From: Clostridiales bacterium
Lineage (GTDB): Bacteria; Bacillota; Clostridia; Oscillospirales; Oscillospiraceae
Reading direction: 5' to 3'
Length of the DNA stretch: 64,000 nucleotides
Assembly (NCBI GenBank): GCA_902363045.1
Contig: CABIYX010000002.1
Span: 23,656-87,655, forward strand
Shown here piece by piece: positions 8,624-17,215 of this stretch; position 1 is the first letter of the stretch; each line of letters starts with the position of its first letter. The position numbers were made by a program, and so were the translations under genes. The notes below the pieces were generated by a model that was not told where the DNA came from, did not search any database, and saw only the letters and a list, made by a program, of their open reading frames with translations.

Positions 8624-8971
8624 TTAAAACCGCATGGAGTCCACACAGACGTCCACCGATTTCACTTCCACCCCGGTGGTCTTGCTGACCACATAGCGGA
8701 CCTCGCTCATAATGGAGCGGCAGACCGCCACCAGGTTGACCCCGTTCTCCACAATAATATGCAGCTCGATGGAGACGGTCCCGTCCTCGTTGTAATATAC
8801 CTTGACGCCCTTCGCCATGGACTCCCGCTTGAGGAGATGGACCAGGCCGTCGGTCTTGGAGCGGACCGCCATGCCCTTTACGCCGTAGCAGTTGGTGGCC
8901 GCACAGCCGGTCACGGCGGTGAACACCTCGCTGCTGATGCGGATCTCGCCCAGATCGTTTTGCAGTTTCAT
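8624..8971 (-). CDS. yloU: Asp23/Gls24 family envelope stress protein (YloU)
   Basis: A 115-residue protein with the Asp23/Gls24 fold. It opens GEIRISSEVFTAVTGCAATNCYGVKGMA, then VYYNEDGTVSIELHIIVENGVNLVAVCRSIMSEVRYVV and the closing VKSVDVCVDSMRF. Members associate with the membrane or cell envelope; in Bacillus YloU is paired with YloV as here. The start follows AAGGAAGG. It has its own promoter about 90 bp upstream and is probably cotranscribed with fakA. Its biochemical function is not settled for the family. Confidence 0.92.
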   Translation of the reverse strand: MKLQNDLGEIRISSEVFTAVTGCAATNCYGVKGMAVRSKTDGLVHLLKRESMAKGVKVYYNEDGTVSIELHIIVENGVNLVAVCRSIMSEVRYVVSKTTGVEVKSVDVCVDSMRF

Positions 8972-9059
8972 AAGTCATTACCTTCCTTTCGCTGAGGATA
9001 GGGTAGATCACCACAGCAATCAGCGGTTTTCTGCCGCTGAGTGTATTGATACAGGTTAT

Positions 9060-9088
9060 ATTGTAGTCTATTTCCCCCGGAATTACAA
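9060..9088 (-). promoter_or_regulatory. Promoter of yloU-fakA
   Basis: On the minus strand TTGTAA, 17 bases, TACAAT, about 90 bases before the yloU start. Confidence 0.6.
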
Positions 9089-9121
9089 GTAGAATTTCCT
9101 CCCCTCCCCCGTTTCCAGGGG

Positions 9122-9156
9122 AAAAAACGCCCCCGTCCGCACAGGCGGACGGGGGC
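9122..9156 (-). terminator. Intrinsic terminator of the nucleoside ABC operon
   Basis: A 12-bp stem GCCCCCGTCCGC with its complement and a short loop, then TTTTTT on the minus strand, about 25 bases after the last permease stop. Confidence 0.9.
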
Positions 9157-9181
9157 CGTTGGAGCGTATAGGGTGGGAGGC

Positions 9182-10177
9182 TCACCGCTCCTCCCGGAAG
9201 TAGTTCAGGCCCAGGGCGGCGGGCTGGCCGCTGCCCTTCTGCCGGATGGAGGAGACCACCAGCACGATGGCAGTGATCAGGAAGGGGAGCGCCTGGTACA
9301 GCTGGGTGGGGACGGCGGCCAGCCAGCCCAGCCCCTCCGGGAAGGCGGCGGCCAGGCTGGAGCCCGACACCCGCAGAGTGTTGAAGAAGCCGAACACGAA
9401 GGTGCCCAGCACCGCCAGCGCGGGGTTCCAGTTGGCAAAGATGACCAGGGCCACCGCGATCCAGCCATAGCCGTTGATCCAGCAGCTGCTGTTGAAGGAG
9501 CCGGACATATTCAGGCCCATATAGTAGCCGCCGATGCCCATGATGCCGCAGCCCACGCAGATGTGGATATACTTATACCGCTTCACGTTCACGCCCACCG
9601 AGTCGGCGGCGCCGGGGTTCTCCCCCACCGCCCGCAGGCGCAGACCGGGGGCGCTGCGGCTGAGGTACCACCACATGACCAGGGCGATGACGATGCCGAG
9701 ATAGACCAGAATATTGTGGTCGAACAGGCCCCGGCCCAGCACCGGGATCTGGGACAGGCCGGGAATGGCCAGGTCCGCAAAGCCGTTTTTGATGTTCTCA
9801 TAGTCGTTCATCACCGGCCAGCTGACGGCCTTGACGCCGTTGCCCACGAAGAAGTACACCCCCAAACCGAAGGTGGTCAGGGTCAGGCCGGTGATGTTCT
9901 GGTTGGCCTGGAGGGACACGGTGAGGGCGGCGAACAGAAGTCCGCACAAGGCCCCCATCAGGAAGGCGGTCAGGATCCCGATCCCCAGGCTGTTGGCGTA
10001 GCAGCCGGCGATATAGCCGAAGATGGCTCCCACAGCCATGATGCCTTCCACGCCCAGATTCAGGCTGCCGGACTTCTCCACCATGATCTCCCCCACCGTG
10101 CCATAGAGCAGAGGGATGTTATAGACCACAATGTTGTGGATAAAGGTGGTGACCACCCCGAGCTTATCCATTTCCAT
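9182..10177 (-). CDS. Nucleoside-type ABC transporter permease (NupQ/YufQ-like)
   Basis: A 331-residue integral membrane protein with about nine hydrophobic segments and the BPD_transp_2 signature (IMVEKSGSLNLGVEGIMAVGAIFGY at about 36-60; LRAVGENPGAADSVGVNVKRYKY at about 195-217). It forms a heterodimeric channel with the neighbouring permease. The ATG at 10177 is chosen because it has an AAGGGGGG box; the open frame continues 49 codons upstream, but that part is the tail of the previous gene in another frame. It overlaps the upstream permease gene by 14 bp. It is the last gene of the xpt/lipoprotein/ATPase/permease unit. Confidence 0.93.
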   Translation of the reverse strand: MEMDKLGVVTTFIHNIVVYNIPLLYGTVGEIMVEKSGSLNLGVEGIMAVGAIFGYIAGCYANSLGIGILTAFLMGALCGLLFAALTVSLQANQNITGLTLTTFGLGVYFFVGNGVKAVSWPVMNDYENIKNGFADLAIPGLSQIPVLGRGLFDHNILVYLGIVIALVMWWYLSRSAPGLRLRAVGENPGAADSVGVNVKRYKYIHICVGCGIMGIGGYYMGLNMSGSFNSSCWINGYGWIAVALVIFANWNPALAVLGTFVFGFFNTLRVSGSSLAAAFPEGLGWLAAVPTQLYQALPFLITAIVLVVSSIRQKGSGQPAALGLNYFREER

Positions 10178-11279
10178 TGACACTGCCCCCCTTCTGCGCG
10201 CGGACAACTTGAAAGCGGATGAAGAAATCAGCGGCCAGCACCAGGAACAAGATGGCCCCCTGAAGCATATCCGCGAAGCTGGAATCCACCTGTGCAAAGG
10301 TGGCCGCAGCCACGGTGGAACCATGCTGAAGCATGGAGATCAATGCAGATACCACAAAAATGATCCCCGTATTCAGCTGGGCCAGCCAGGCCACAATGAC
10401 CCCCGTCCATCCCACATCGTCGGTGAAGGAGGTGGAGAGGATCCCCACCGTCCCCACCTTGAAGGCGGCGGCCAGCCCGATGAGGCAGGCCGAAAGGAAC
10501 ACGGTGCGCAGGACGATGGTGTTCACCTTCATCCCAGCATAATGTGCAGTCCCAGCGCTGTCTCCCACCACAGCGATCTCATATCCGTGCTTGGAGTACT
10601 TTAGATAGCAGTAAACCAGCGCCCCGATCAGCAGGGTGAGCAAGACACACACATTCAGTCCGAACTTGCCAATCATAATTCTTGGGAAAGCCACTTCCTT
10701 CCCGAAGTTAAAAAACACTGGCCGTGCGGAAGAGGTGTCCAGGAAGAAGTTCCACTCCGCCTGAGTCTCCCCAAGGAAGATGAGGAAATACAGGGCCACA
10801 TAGTTGAACATCAGGGTCATCAGGGTCTCATTGGTGCCGAACTTCACCTTCAGCACCGCAGCCAGGGCGCCGTACAGGCCGGCGGCGGCCATACCCGCCA
10901 GACACATGAGGAACAGGACCATCCCCTGGGGCAGGCTGTCCTTCAGCTTAAGGGCCACGGCGGCGGCGGCCACCGCGCCCAGGATAAACTGTCCCTCTCC
11001 GCCGATGTTCCAGAAGCGCATTTTGAAGGCCAGAGACAGGGCCACCGAGGTGAGCACCAGGGGGACGAACACCTTCAAATAGTTCTCAAAGGTTTTATAG
11101 GCGATCTTGTTGCCCACCATGCCCATGGTGAACATCCGCTGGTAATAAGCGATGGGGTCCACCCCCATGACCAGCAGCAGCAGCCCGCCCAGCACCAGGG
11201 CGCCGGCCACTGCGGCCAGGTAGAGGCACAGCTTCTTCCAGAAAGGACAGCTGTCCCGCTTTACGATATGGAAACGCAT
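10164..11279 (-). CDS. Nucleoside-type ABC transporter permease (NupP/YufP-like)
   Basis: A 371-residue membrane protein with about ten hydrophobic segments and the BPD_transp_2 core MRFWNIGGEGQFILGAVAAAAVAL (about 87-110) and ALVYCYLKYSKHGYEIAVVGDSAGTAHYAGMKV (about 222-254). It partners with the downstream permease. In BMP-type systems the pair imports purine or pyrimidine nucleosides in Firmicutes. It begins 2 bp after the ATPase gene stop and overlaps the next permease, so the three are tightly coupled. Confidence 0.93.
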   Translation of the reverse strand: MRFHIVKRDSCPFWKKLCLYLAAVAGALVLGGLLLLVMGVDPIAYYQRMFTMGMVGNKIAYKTFENYLKVFVPLVLTSVALSLAFKMRFWNIGGEGQFILGAVAAAAVALKLKDSLPQGMVLFLMCLAGMAAAGLYGALAAVLKVKFGTNETLMTLMFNYVALYFLIFLGETQAEWNFFLDTSSARPVFFNFGKEVAFPRIMIGKFGLNVCVLLTLLIGALVYCYLKYSKHGYEIAVVGDSAGTAHYAGMKVNTIVLRTVFLSACLIGLAAAFKVGTVGILSTSFTDDVGWTGVIVAWLAQLNTGIIFVVSALISMLQHGSTVAAATFAQVDSSFADMLQGAILFLVLAADFFIRFQVVRAQKGGSVNGNG

Positions 11280-11281
11280 GG

Positions 11282-12901
11282 TCAGTCCTCTCCTTCCTGG
11301 CTGCCGCTCTCCTGCTGCTCCAACTCCAGCAGCTCCTGGGCGCTGATGTTGGTGTCCCGGGCGATACCGGCGGGCTTGTCCTCGTACTTATAGGTCAGGT
11401 CCAGGGCGCCAGTCATCATAAGACCTAGTTCCTCCTTGGAGGTCTTGTGGGCGTGGACCACGCCCATGACCTTTCCATGACAGAGTACCATGATCTTATC
11501 ACATAGGGCCAGCATCACATCCAGATCCTCGCCTACAAACAGAATGCCCACGCCGTCCTTCTTCTGCTGGTTGAGGATGTTATAAATTGCGTAGGACGAG
11601 TTGATGTCCAAGCCCCGGACAGGGTAGGCGGTGACGATGACGTTGGGCCCCGCCTTGATCTCCCGGCCCAGCAGCACCTTCTGCACGTTGCCGCCGGACA
11701 GCCGGCGCACCGGCGTTTCGGTGGAGGGGGTGACCACCCCCAGCTGCTCGATCACCTGCTGGGCGGCGGCCCGGCCGGCCTTCCGGTCCACGAAGGGTCC
11801 CTTGGTCTCCCCGTAGTTTTTCAGGATCATGTTGTCCGTGATGGACATGGAGGGAGCCAGACCCATGCCCAGCCGGTCCTCCGGGATGAAGGACATGGAG
11901 ATGCCCTTCTCCAGGATCGCCTTGGGGGGCAGGCCCACGATGTTGTCCCCCTTGTGGATCATCAGGCCGGACTGGATGGGGCGCAGGCCAGCAATGGCCT
12001 CGCACAACTCCTTCTGGCCGCAGCCGGCGATGCCCGCCACGCCCAGGATCTCGCCGCCCCGGATATAGAAGCTCACCTTGTCGATGGCCACCGCGCCCTC
12101 GTCGTTTTTGATGGTCAGGTCCCGGATCTCCAGCAGGGGCCGGGTCTTTTCCACCACAGGCCGCTCGATGTTCAAATCGATCTTCCGGCCCACCATCCAC
12201 TCGGTGAGGGCCTGCTCGTTGGTCTCGGCGGTGTTGACGGTGGTGATATACTCGCCCTTGCGCAGGATGGCCACCCGGTCGGAGATGTCCATCACCTCGT
12301 TGAGCTTGTGGGTGATGATGATGATGGAGTGTCCGTCCTCCTTCATCCTCCGCAGCACGGAGAACAGCTTGTCGATCTCCTGGACGGTGAGCACCGCGGT
12401 GGGCTCGTCCAGGATGATGACCTTGGCTCCGTAGTACAGCACCTTGATGATCTCCAGGGTCTGCTTCTCCGAAACGGCCATATTGGCCACCTTTTTCCGT
12501 GGATCGATGTCAAAGCCGAACCGCTGGGCCATCTCCCGGATCTCGTCATAACGGCCCCGGTTCAGGGCAAAGCCCGGCTTCTCCCGGCCCATCCAGATGT
12601 TGTCGGCGGCGGTGAACACATCCACCAGCTTGAAGTGCTGGTGGACCATGCCGATCCCCAGGGCCTTGGCCTCCTGGGGAGACCGGATGGAGACCGGCAC
12701 TCCGTCCACCAGGATCTCTCCGCTGTCCGGCTGGTAGATGCCGGACAGCATATTCATCAGTGTTGTCTTGCCCGAGCCGTTTTCTCCAAGCAGAGCCAGG
12801 ATCTCCCCCTTTCGCAGGGTGAGATTTACATCTTTATTGGCCACCACACTGCCGAAGGTCTTGGTGATGCCCCGCATTTCAATGGCGTATTCCGCCGCCA
12901 T
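11282..12901 (-). CDS. ABC transporter ATP-binding protein, two ABC domains (NupO/YufO-like)
   Basis: A 539-residue fused ATPase. The first domain has Walker A GENGSGKTTLMN at about 39-50, a signature region NMAVSEKQTLEIIKVLYYGAKVIILDEPTAVL (note AVSEKQ in place of LSGGQ) and the switch His (IIITHKL). The second domain (from about 262) has a degenerate Walker A (VAGIAGCGQKEL) and an intact RLSGGNVQKVLLGREI signature. One canonical and one degenerate site is usual for sugar/nucleoside-type ATPases. It energises the two permeases downstream. The substrate is inferred from the BMP lipoprotein and xpt upstream. Confidence 0.95.
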   Translation of the reverse strand: MAAEYAIEMRGITKTFGSVVANKDVNLTLRKGEILALLGENGSGKTTLMNMLSGIYQPDSGEILVDGVPVSIRSPQEAKALGIGMVHQHFKLVDVFTAADNIWMGREKPGFALNRGRYDEIREMAQRFGFDIDPRKKVANMAVSEKQTLEIIKVLYYGAKVIILDEPTAVLTVQEIDKLFSVLRRMKEDGHSIIIITHKLNEVMDISDRVAILRKGEYITTVNTAETNEQALTEWMVGRKIDLNIERPVVEKTRPLLEIRDLTIKNDEGAVAIDKVSFYIRGGEILGVAGIAGCGQKELCEAIAGLRPIQSGLMIHKGDNIVGLPPKAILEKGISMSFIPEDRLGMGLAPSMSITDNMILKNYGETKGPFVDRKAGRAAAQQVIEQLGVVTPSTETPVRRLSGGNVQKVLLGREIKAGPNVIVTAYPVRGLDINSSYAIYNILNQQKKDGVGILFVGEDLDVMLALCDKIMVLCHGKVMGVVHAHKTSKEELGLMMTGALDLTYKYEDKPAGIARDTNISAQELLELEQQESGSQEGED

Positions 12902-13014
12902 GGAACCACGCTCCCTCTCTGGTCGTCATTCTAATAGTAATATTTTACCCTTATATTACTCTTTGTATCGTCTCTCCTCCCCGGACCGGCTGTTCTCCGG
13001 CCCAGGGAGCAAAG

Positions 13015-13296
13015 ACCAAGACCGGACCGGCCGGTAGGGCCGGCCCGGTCTTGCGAGACTGTCGAAAAAGTGGCCGCGCCACTTTTTCGAGATGGATTGC
13101 ACGAAAGATTCCCCTCGATTTCTTGTGAAATTGTCGGGGAATCTTTCGTGAGAAGTGTCATTTTCGAGGTACACGCCCCCGAAAATGACGGGATCCAATT
13201 TTATTCCGTCGCCTCCAGGCGACGGAACTCCTTGCAGGAGGGCTTTTTCATAAGCTACCAAGACCGGACCGGCCGGTAGGCCGGCCCGGTCTTGCG
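13015..13296 (+). mobile_element. Structured ~200-bp repeat element, copy 1, flanked by a duplicated hairpin
   Basis: The core is about 13056-13256; it starts AGACTGTCGAAAAAGTGG and ends near GGAGGGCTTTTT. Flanks 13015-13055 and 13257-13296 are nearly identical copies of a GC palindrome (ACCGGCCGGT within). The core has four or more hairpins and is closely similar to copy 2 at 34021-34223. Paired changes preserve the stems: GAAAGATTCCCC/GGGGAATCTTTC here, GAAAGCTTCGCC/GGCGAAGCTTTC there. It lies between the lipoprotein gene and its ATPase gene. No protein is predicted. The rest of the gap (12902-13014) shows nothing else. Confidence 0.7.
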
Positions 13297-13324
13297 GGTC
13301 ATTCAGTCAAGCGCTGCCCTGGGA

Positions 13325-14581
13325 TCAGGCGTTCTTCACGCCCTCCACCAGATAGTTCATGCTGCCGGTGATGACGCTGTCCTCCACGGAGGGACCGCCG
13401 GCGGCCATGATCTCAGTGCCGTCGTTGGTCATCAGGGGAGCGTCCACCTTCTCCACGGTAGCCTTGCCATCGGTGACGGTGACATTCAGCTTCACGCCGG
13501 AGAACACGTCCCACTCGCCGGAGCCGATCAGGGCCTTGACCTGGTCAATGGCGTCCTGAGTACCGGCGGCGCAGTTCTCGCTGAGGGGAGACACATCCAC
13601 CATACCCTCGTTCAGGCCGCCGTAGTAGGCGGGGCCGCCCATGGCGGTGACGAACTGGTCGGCAGACTCACAGGACATCGCGGTCTCGATGGCGGTCTTG
13701 TAGTACACGTCCCAGTTCCACATTGCAGCGGTCAGGTGGGCCTTGGGGGCGTCGGCGGTCATGTCGGAGTTGTAGCCGCAGCCGAACACGCCGGCCTTCT
13801 CCGCGGCCAGCTGGGGCTGGGCGGAGTCACAGTGCTGGGCGATGACGCCGCAGCCGTAGCTGTTGATGAGCTCCTCGGCAAAGGCGTACTCGTTGACCTC
13901 GTCGGTCCAGGTGCCCAGCTCCTTGACGTACACAGTAGCCTCGGGGTTGACGGCCTGCACGCCCAGGGTGAAGCCGTTGATGCCGGAGCAGGTCTCAGCA
14001 TACTCAGTGTCATAAGCGGAGACATAGCCCACGTTGTTGTTGCCAGTCTCCAGGCTCTTCAGACCGGCGGCCAGGCCGGCCAGGTAGCGGGCCTGATAGA
14101 TGCGGCCAAAGTAGTTGTTGTAGTTGGTCTCATTGCTCTTGAAGCCGGTGGCGTGAGAGAAGATCACGTCGGGGTACTCCTCCGCCTTGACCTCCATCTC
14201 GTTCAGGTAACCGAAGGAGATCCCGAAGATGATGTTGCAGCCCTCACCCACCAGGGTGTCCACGGCGGCCCCCACCTGGGTGTCATCCTCGGGGACCTCG
14301 TCCACGATGAACAGCTGCTTGTCCACATCCATGCCCAGGGCCTCCATGGCCTTGGTGATGCCGGTGTGGTGGGCATAGGTGTAGCCGGCGGTATCGCTCT
14401 TCTTGTTGATGTAGATGGCGCCCACCTTAAAGTCGGACGCGCTCACATTGCTGGCGGAGCCGGCGCTCTGGGAGCCGGTGCTGGCAGCGGAACCGGCGCT
14501 GCTGGAGTCCCCACCGCCGCAGGCGGTGAGGCCCAGGGTCATGGCTGCGGCCATAACAAGTGCGAGAATCTTTTTCTTCAT
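13325..14581 (-). CDS. BMP-family substrate-binding lipoprotein of a nucleoside ABC transporter
   Basis: A 418-residue secreted lipoprotein. The signal peptide MKKKILALVMAAAMTLGLTACGGG has a lipobox Cys at about 21, followed by a Ser/Gly-rich linker to about 45. The body is a BMP/PnrA periplasmic-binding fold (FKVGAIYINKKSDTAGYTYAHHTGI; NIIFGISFGYLNEMEVKAEEYPDVIFSHATGF; GVIAQHCDSAQPQLAAEKAGVFGCGYNSD). The start has AGGAGGAA at the right distance; an upstream in-frame start 30 codons earlier lacks one. Members bind purine nucleosides or related ligands. It is followed by the ATPase and permease genes and preceded at 86 bp by xpt. Confidence 0.94.
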   Translation of the reverse strand: MKKKILALVMAAAMTLGLTACGGGDSSSAGSAASTGSQSAGSASNVSASDFKVGAIYINKKSDTAGYTYAHHTGITKAMEALGMDVDKQLFIVDEVPEDDTQVGAAVDTLVGEGCNIIFGISFGYLNEMEVKAEEYPDVIFSHATGFKSNETNYNNYFGRIYQARYLAGLAAGLKSLETGNNNVGYVSAYDTEYAETCSGINGFTLGVQAVNPEATVYVKELGTWTDEVNEYAFAEELINSYGCGVIAQHCDSAQPQLAAEKAGVFGCGYNSDMTADAPKAHLTAAMWNWDVYYKTAIETAMSCESADQFVTAMGGPAYYGGLNEGMVDVSPLSENCAAGTQDAIDQVKALIGSGEWDVFSGVKLNVTVTDGKATVEKVDAPLMTNDGTEIMAAGGPSVEDSVITGSMNYLVEGVKNA

Positions 14582-14667
14582 GCAAAGTTCCTCCTTCTGA
14601 ATCGTTCGTTTCATCCTTACTTCTATTAAAACCGCCTGGGGCGGTCTTAATCCCTCAAAGCGCGGAT

Positions 14668-15246
14668 TCAATCATCCGCAAAGGTCACGCCGGTCTCCTC
14701 ATTCATGGACTGGACGCGGGCCAGCGCCTCGATGCGCAGCCCCTTCGCCCGCAGGCGGTCGCCGCCAGGCTGGAATGCCTTCTCGATGACGATGCCGGCC
14801 CCTACCAGCTCCGCCCCGGCGTCCTTCACCAGCTGGGCCAGGCCCTCCAGGGCCGCGCCGTTGGCCAGGAAGTCGTCAATGAGCAGCACCTTGTCCCCGG
14901 GGCCCAAAAATTCCTTGGCCACGATGATGTCGTATACCCGGCCATGGGTGAAGGACTCCACCTTGGAGGTGTACACCTCGCCGGCGATGTTCTTGGTCTG
15001 GGTCTTTTTGGCGAAGATCACCGGGCAGTGGAAGTACTGGGCCGCCACGCAGGCGATCCCGATACCGGAGGCCTCGATGGTCAGGATCTTGTTGATCTCA
15101 CAGCCGGCAAACCGCCGCTTGAATTCCTTGCCGATCTCGGCAAACAACTCCACATCCATCTGGTGGTTCAAAAAGCTGTCCACCTTCAGCACGTCGGTCC
15201 CCTTTACCTTTCCGTCCTTGCGGATCCGCTCTTTTAACAGCTCCAT
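14668..15246 (-). CDS. xpt: Xanthine phosphoribosyltransferase
   Basis: A 192-residue type I phosphoribosyltransferase that converts xanthine and PRPP to XMP. The PRPP loop is VLLIDDFLANGAALEGL at about 125-141, and the N-terminal LLKERIRKDGKVKGTDVLKVDSFLNHQMD is characteristic of Xpt. The length matches Bacillus Xpt. The start follows GGAGGG. Its place directly upstream of the BMP nucleoside transporter suggests a purine uptake and salvage operon. Many xpt genes have a guanine riboswitch; none is recognisable in this leader. Confidence 0.95.
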   Translation of the reverse strand: MELLKERIRKDGKVKGTDVLKVDSFLNHQMDVELFAEIGKEFKRRFAGCEINKILTIEASGIGIACVAAQYFHCPVIFAKKTQTKNIAGEVYTSKVESFTHGRVYDIIVAKEFLGPGDKVLLIDDFLANGAALEGLAQLVKDAGAELVGAGIVIEKAFQPGGDRLRAKGLRIEALARVQSMNEETGVTFADD

Positions 15247-15389
15247 CGTTTTCCCTCCACCCTTCCTCTTTTCTTATGTGGCCGCCTGTTCCGGGGAGCG
15301 CCCGGAAAAGAACGGCGTGGCCCGGAGTGAACGGGCCACGGTCGATGGCGATACAGTGTTATTCTACAAAATATTTTCCCGTTCTGCAA
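15247..15389 (-). promoter_or_regulatory. xpt promoter and hairpin leader
   Basis: On the minus strand a -35 TTGCAG (15384-15389), 17 bases and -10 TAGAAT (15361-15366), then a leader of about 105 bases. The leader has a strong stem GTGGCCCG...CGGGCCAC (15318-15340) followed by GCCGTTCTTTT, attenuator-like, and a second stem TTCCGGG...CCCGGAA. No purine-riboswitch core is seen. The 90 bp upstream of the promoter hold nothing recognised. Confidence 0.5.
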
Positions 15390-15499
15390 TCCCTTTTTCC
15401 CGTTCTTGTGGGAATTTTTTTGCCGCGGGACGCCCGGCGCCCCCCTTTTCCCCTTCCTCCGGCCGCCACCCCCTAAATCTGTAAAGTAAATTGCTTTAC

Positions 15500-15546
15500 A
15501 CACAGAACAAAGAGCCAGCCGGAGCAGCTCCTGCTCCGGCTGGCTC
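15500..15546 (-). terminator. Intrinsic terminator of the symporter gene
   Basis: A 16-bp perfect stem GAGCCAGCCGGAGCAG with a 3-base loop, followed by TTTGTTCTG on the minus strand. Confidence 0.85.
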
Positions 15547-15574
15547 AGCCTGTCAAAAAGATCCCGAGCCGCTG

Positions 15575-16834
15575 TCAGCCCCGGACGGCGCGGGTGCGGG
15601 CTTCCTTCCGGTCTTCCAGCTTGGAGACGATCAGCGCGCAGGCCGCATCCCCCGTGATGTTGATGGTGGTCCGGCCCATGTCGAAGAGGCGGTCGATGCC
15701 CGCCACCAGAGCGATGCCCTCGATGGGGATATTGACGCTCTGGAGCACCATGGTCAGCATGACCATCCCCGCGCCGGGAACTCCGGCGGTGCCGATGGAG
15801 GCCAAGGTGGCGGTGAGTACAATAGTCACCATATTGCCCAGCGTCAGGTCCACGCCGAAGCAGCTGGCGATGAACACGGAGCACACCCCCTGGTAGATGG
15901 CGGTACCGTCCATGTTGATGGTGGCCCCCAGAGGCAGGACAAAGGAGGACACCTCGCGCCGGGCCCCCAGCCGCTCGGTACACTCCATATTGAAGGGCAG
16001 CGCCCCCACCGAGGAGGCGGAGGAAAACGCCATCATCATGGCCGGGGCCATCCCCTTGAAGAACTGGACGGGCGAAATACCGGCCAGCACCTTGACTGTG
16101 GAGGAGTAGACCACCACAGCGTGGATGATATACCCGCCATAGGCCACCAGAAGCACCGTGAGCAGACTGCTCAGGATCTTCGGCCCATTCTCCGCCACCA
16201 CCGGGCAGATCAGGCAGGCCACGCCAATGGGAGACAGGCGGATGATGACGTCCATGATCTTGATGAACACCTCATTGAGGCTGTCGATGATCTGCGCCGT
16301 GGCAAGTCCCTTCTCCCCGGCCAGCAGCACGCCGAAGCCCAGAAACAGGGAGATCACGATGACCTGGAGCATCGTGGCGCTGGCCAGCGGCTGTACGGCG
16401 TTGGAGGGGAAGATGGATACGATGGTATCCATAAAGGACTGCCCTGCCGGGGCCTCATAGCTCAGCCCGCTGGTCTCCAGCAGGGGGAACCAGTGCATCC
16501 CCTTGGCCACGCTGGCCAGGATCAGGGCCAGGATCACCGCGAAGGCGGTGGTGCACATATAATATACGATGGTCTTCAGTCCAATAGAGCCCACCTTGCT
16601 GATGTCCTTCATGGAGATCACCCCGGCGGCGATGGAGAACAGCACAATGGGGACCACCACAAACTTCAGCAGATTCAGGAAAATGTCTCCCCAGGGCTTG
16701 ATGTACACCTTGGCAAAGTCTTTCCCCTCAATGCCGCCCACGCTGATATTCATCAGCGCCATACCGGCGGCGATGCCCACCAGCAGACCGACAAAAATCC
16801 AAAATGCCAGTGGAAGCTTCCTCTTACTTTCCAT
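15575..16834 (-). CDS. Dicarboxylate/amino acid:cation symporter (DAACS family)
   Basis: A 419-residue membrane transporter of the GltP/SstT/DctA type with about eight transmembrane helices and two re-entrant hairpins. The Ser-rich hairpin 1 is visible as MAFSSASSVGALPFNMEC (about 268-285), followed by the NMDGT motif (about 305-309; LGATINMDGTAIYQG) and later GIDRLFDMGRTTINITGD, which carries substrate-binding Asp/Arg/Asn residues. It probably takes up glutamate, aspartate, Ser/Thr or C4-dicarboxylates with Na+ or H+; which one cannot be told. The ATG at 16834 is preferred over the GTG three codons upstream because of AAGGAG spacing. It is a single-gene unit. Confidence 0.93.
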   Translation of the reverse strand: MESKRKLPLAFWIFVGLLVGIAAGMALMNISVGGIEGKDFAKVYIKPWGDIFLNLLKFVVVPIVLFSIAAGVISMKDISKVGSIGLKTIVYYMCTTAFAVILALILASVAKGMHWFPLLETSGLSYEAPAGQSFMDTIVSIFPSNAVQPLASATMLQVIVISLFLGFGVLLAGEKGLATAQIIDSLNEVFIKIMDVIIRLSPIGVACLICPVVAENGPKILSSLLTVLLVAYGGYIIHAVVVYSSTVKVLAGISPVQFFKGMAPAMMMAFSSASSVGALPFNMECTERLGARREVSSFVLPLGATINMDGTAIYQGVCSVFIASCFGVDLTLGNMVTIVLTATLASIGTAGVPGAGMVMLTMVLQSVNIPIEGIALVAGIDRLFDMGRTTINITGDAACALIVSKLEDRKEARTRAVRG

Positions 16835-16914
16835 ATCACACACTCCTTCCAGAAGCGGAAACGCACGTTTCTTTTTTTACACTTGCAAACAGCGGCATTT
16901 CTGCTCTTGTTATC

Positions 16915-16943
16915 AGTATACACATCTTCCAGGATTTTCTCAA
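16915..16943 (-). promoter_or_regulatory. Promoter of the symporter gene
   Basis: On the minus strand TTGAGA, 17 bases, TATACT, giving a leader of about 75 bases. The AT-rich remainder of the gap to noc (16944-17215) contains no gene. Confidence 0.65.
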
Positions 16944-17215
16944 CTCATATTTTATTATTTCTTATTTTTTCTCCTTTTTCACAATTTTTCTCCCGTTTTT
17001 TCTACGCCACACGCAGCGTCATTCCCTTTCCCTCCCAAAATACAGCGCATCTTCCGGCTTTATTTCCTGCAATATCAGTTTTTCTCCCCTTCGGATTTCC
17101 CCGGAAATTTCTTGTGGGCCTCGACGTTGTTCGGCTTTTTATATTCCAAAATATGGTAAACTATAAACATCGGATCTGTTCGACCGGCACAATAGATATT
17201 AAGGAGGTCTTTCTC

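Noticed and set aside
13056-13256. Short minus-strand open frames in the structured element (for example MTLLTKDSPTISQEIEG...)
   Set aside because: Both element copies give similar frames, but base changes track hairpin pairing rather than codons, and no ribosome-binding site is seen.
13015-13296. Group IIC intron near a terminator
   Set aside because: Too short, no reverse transcriptase and no domain V-like hairpin; target duplications are not expected from intron insertion.
15491-17215. Long open frame continuous with noc at its 3' end
   Set aside because: The part before 17216 is antisense to the symporter gene and then AT-rich intergenic DNA; noc has its own AAGGAGG and ATG at 17216.
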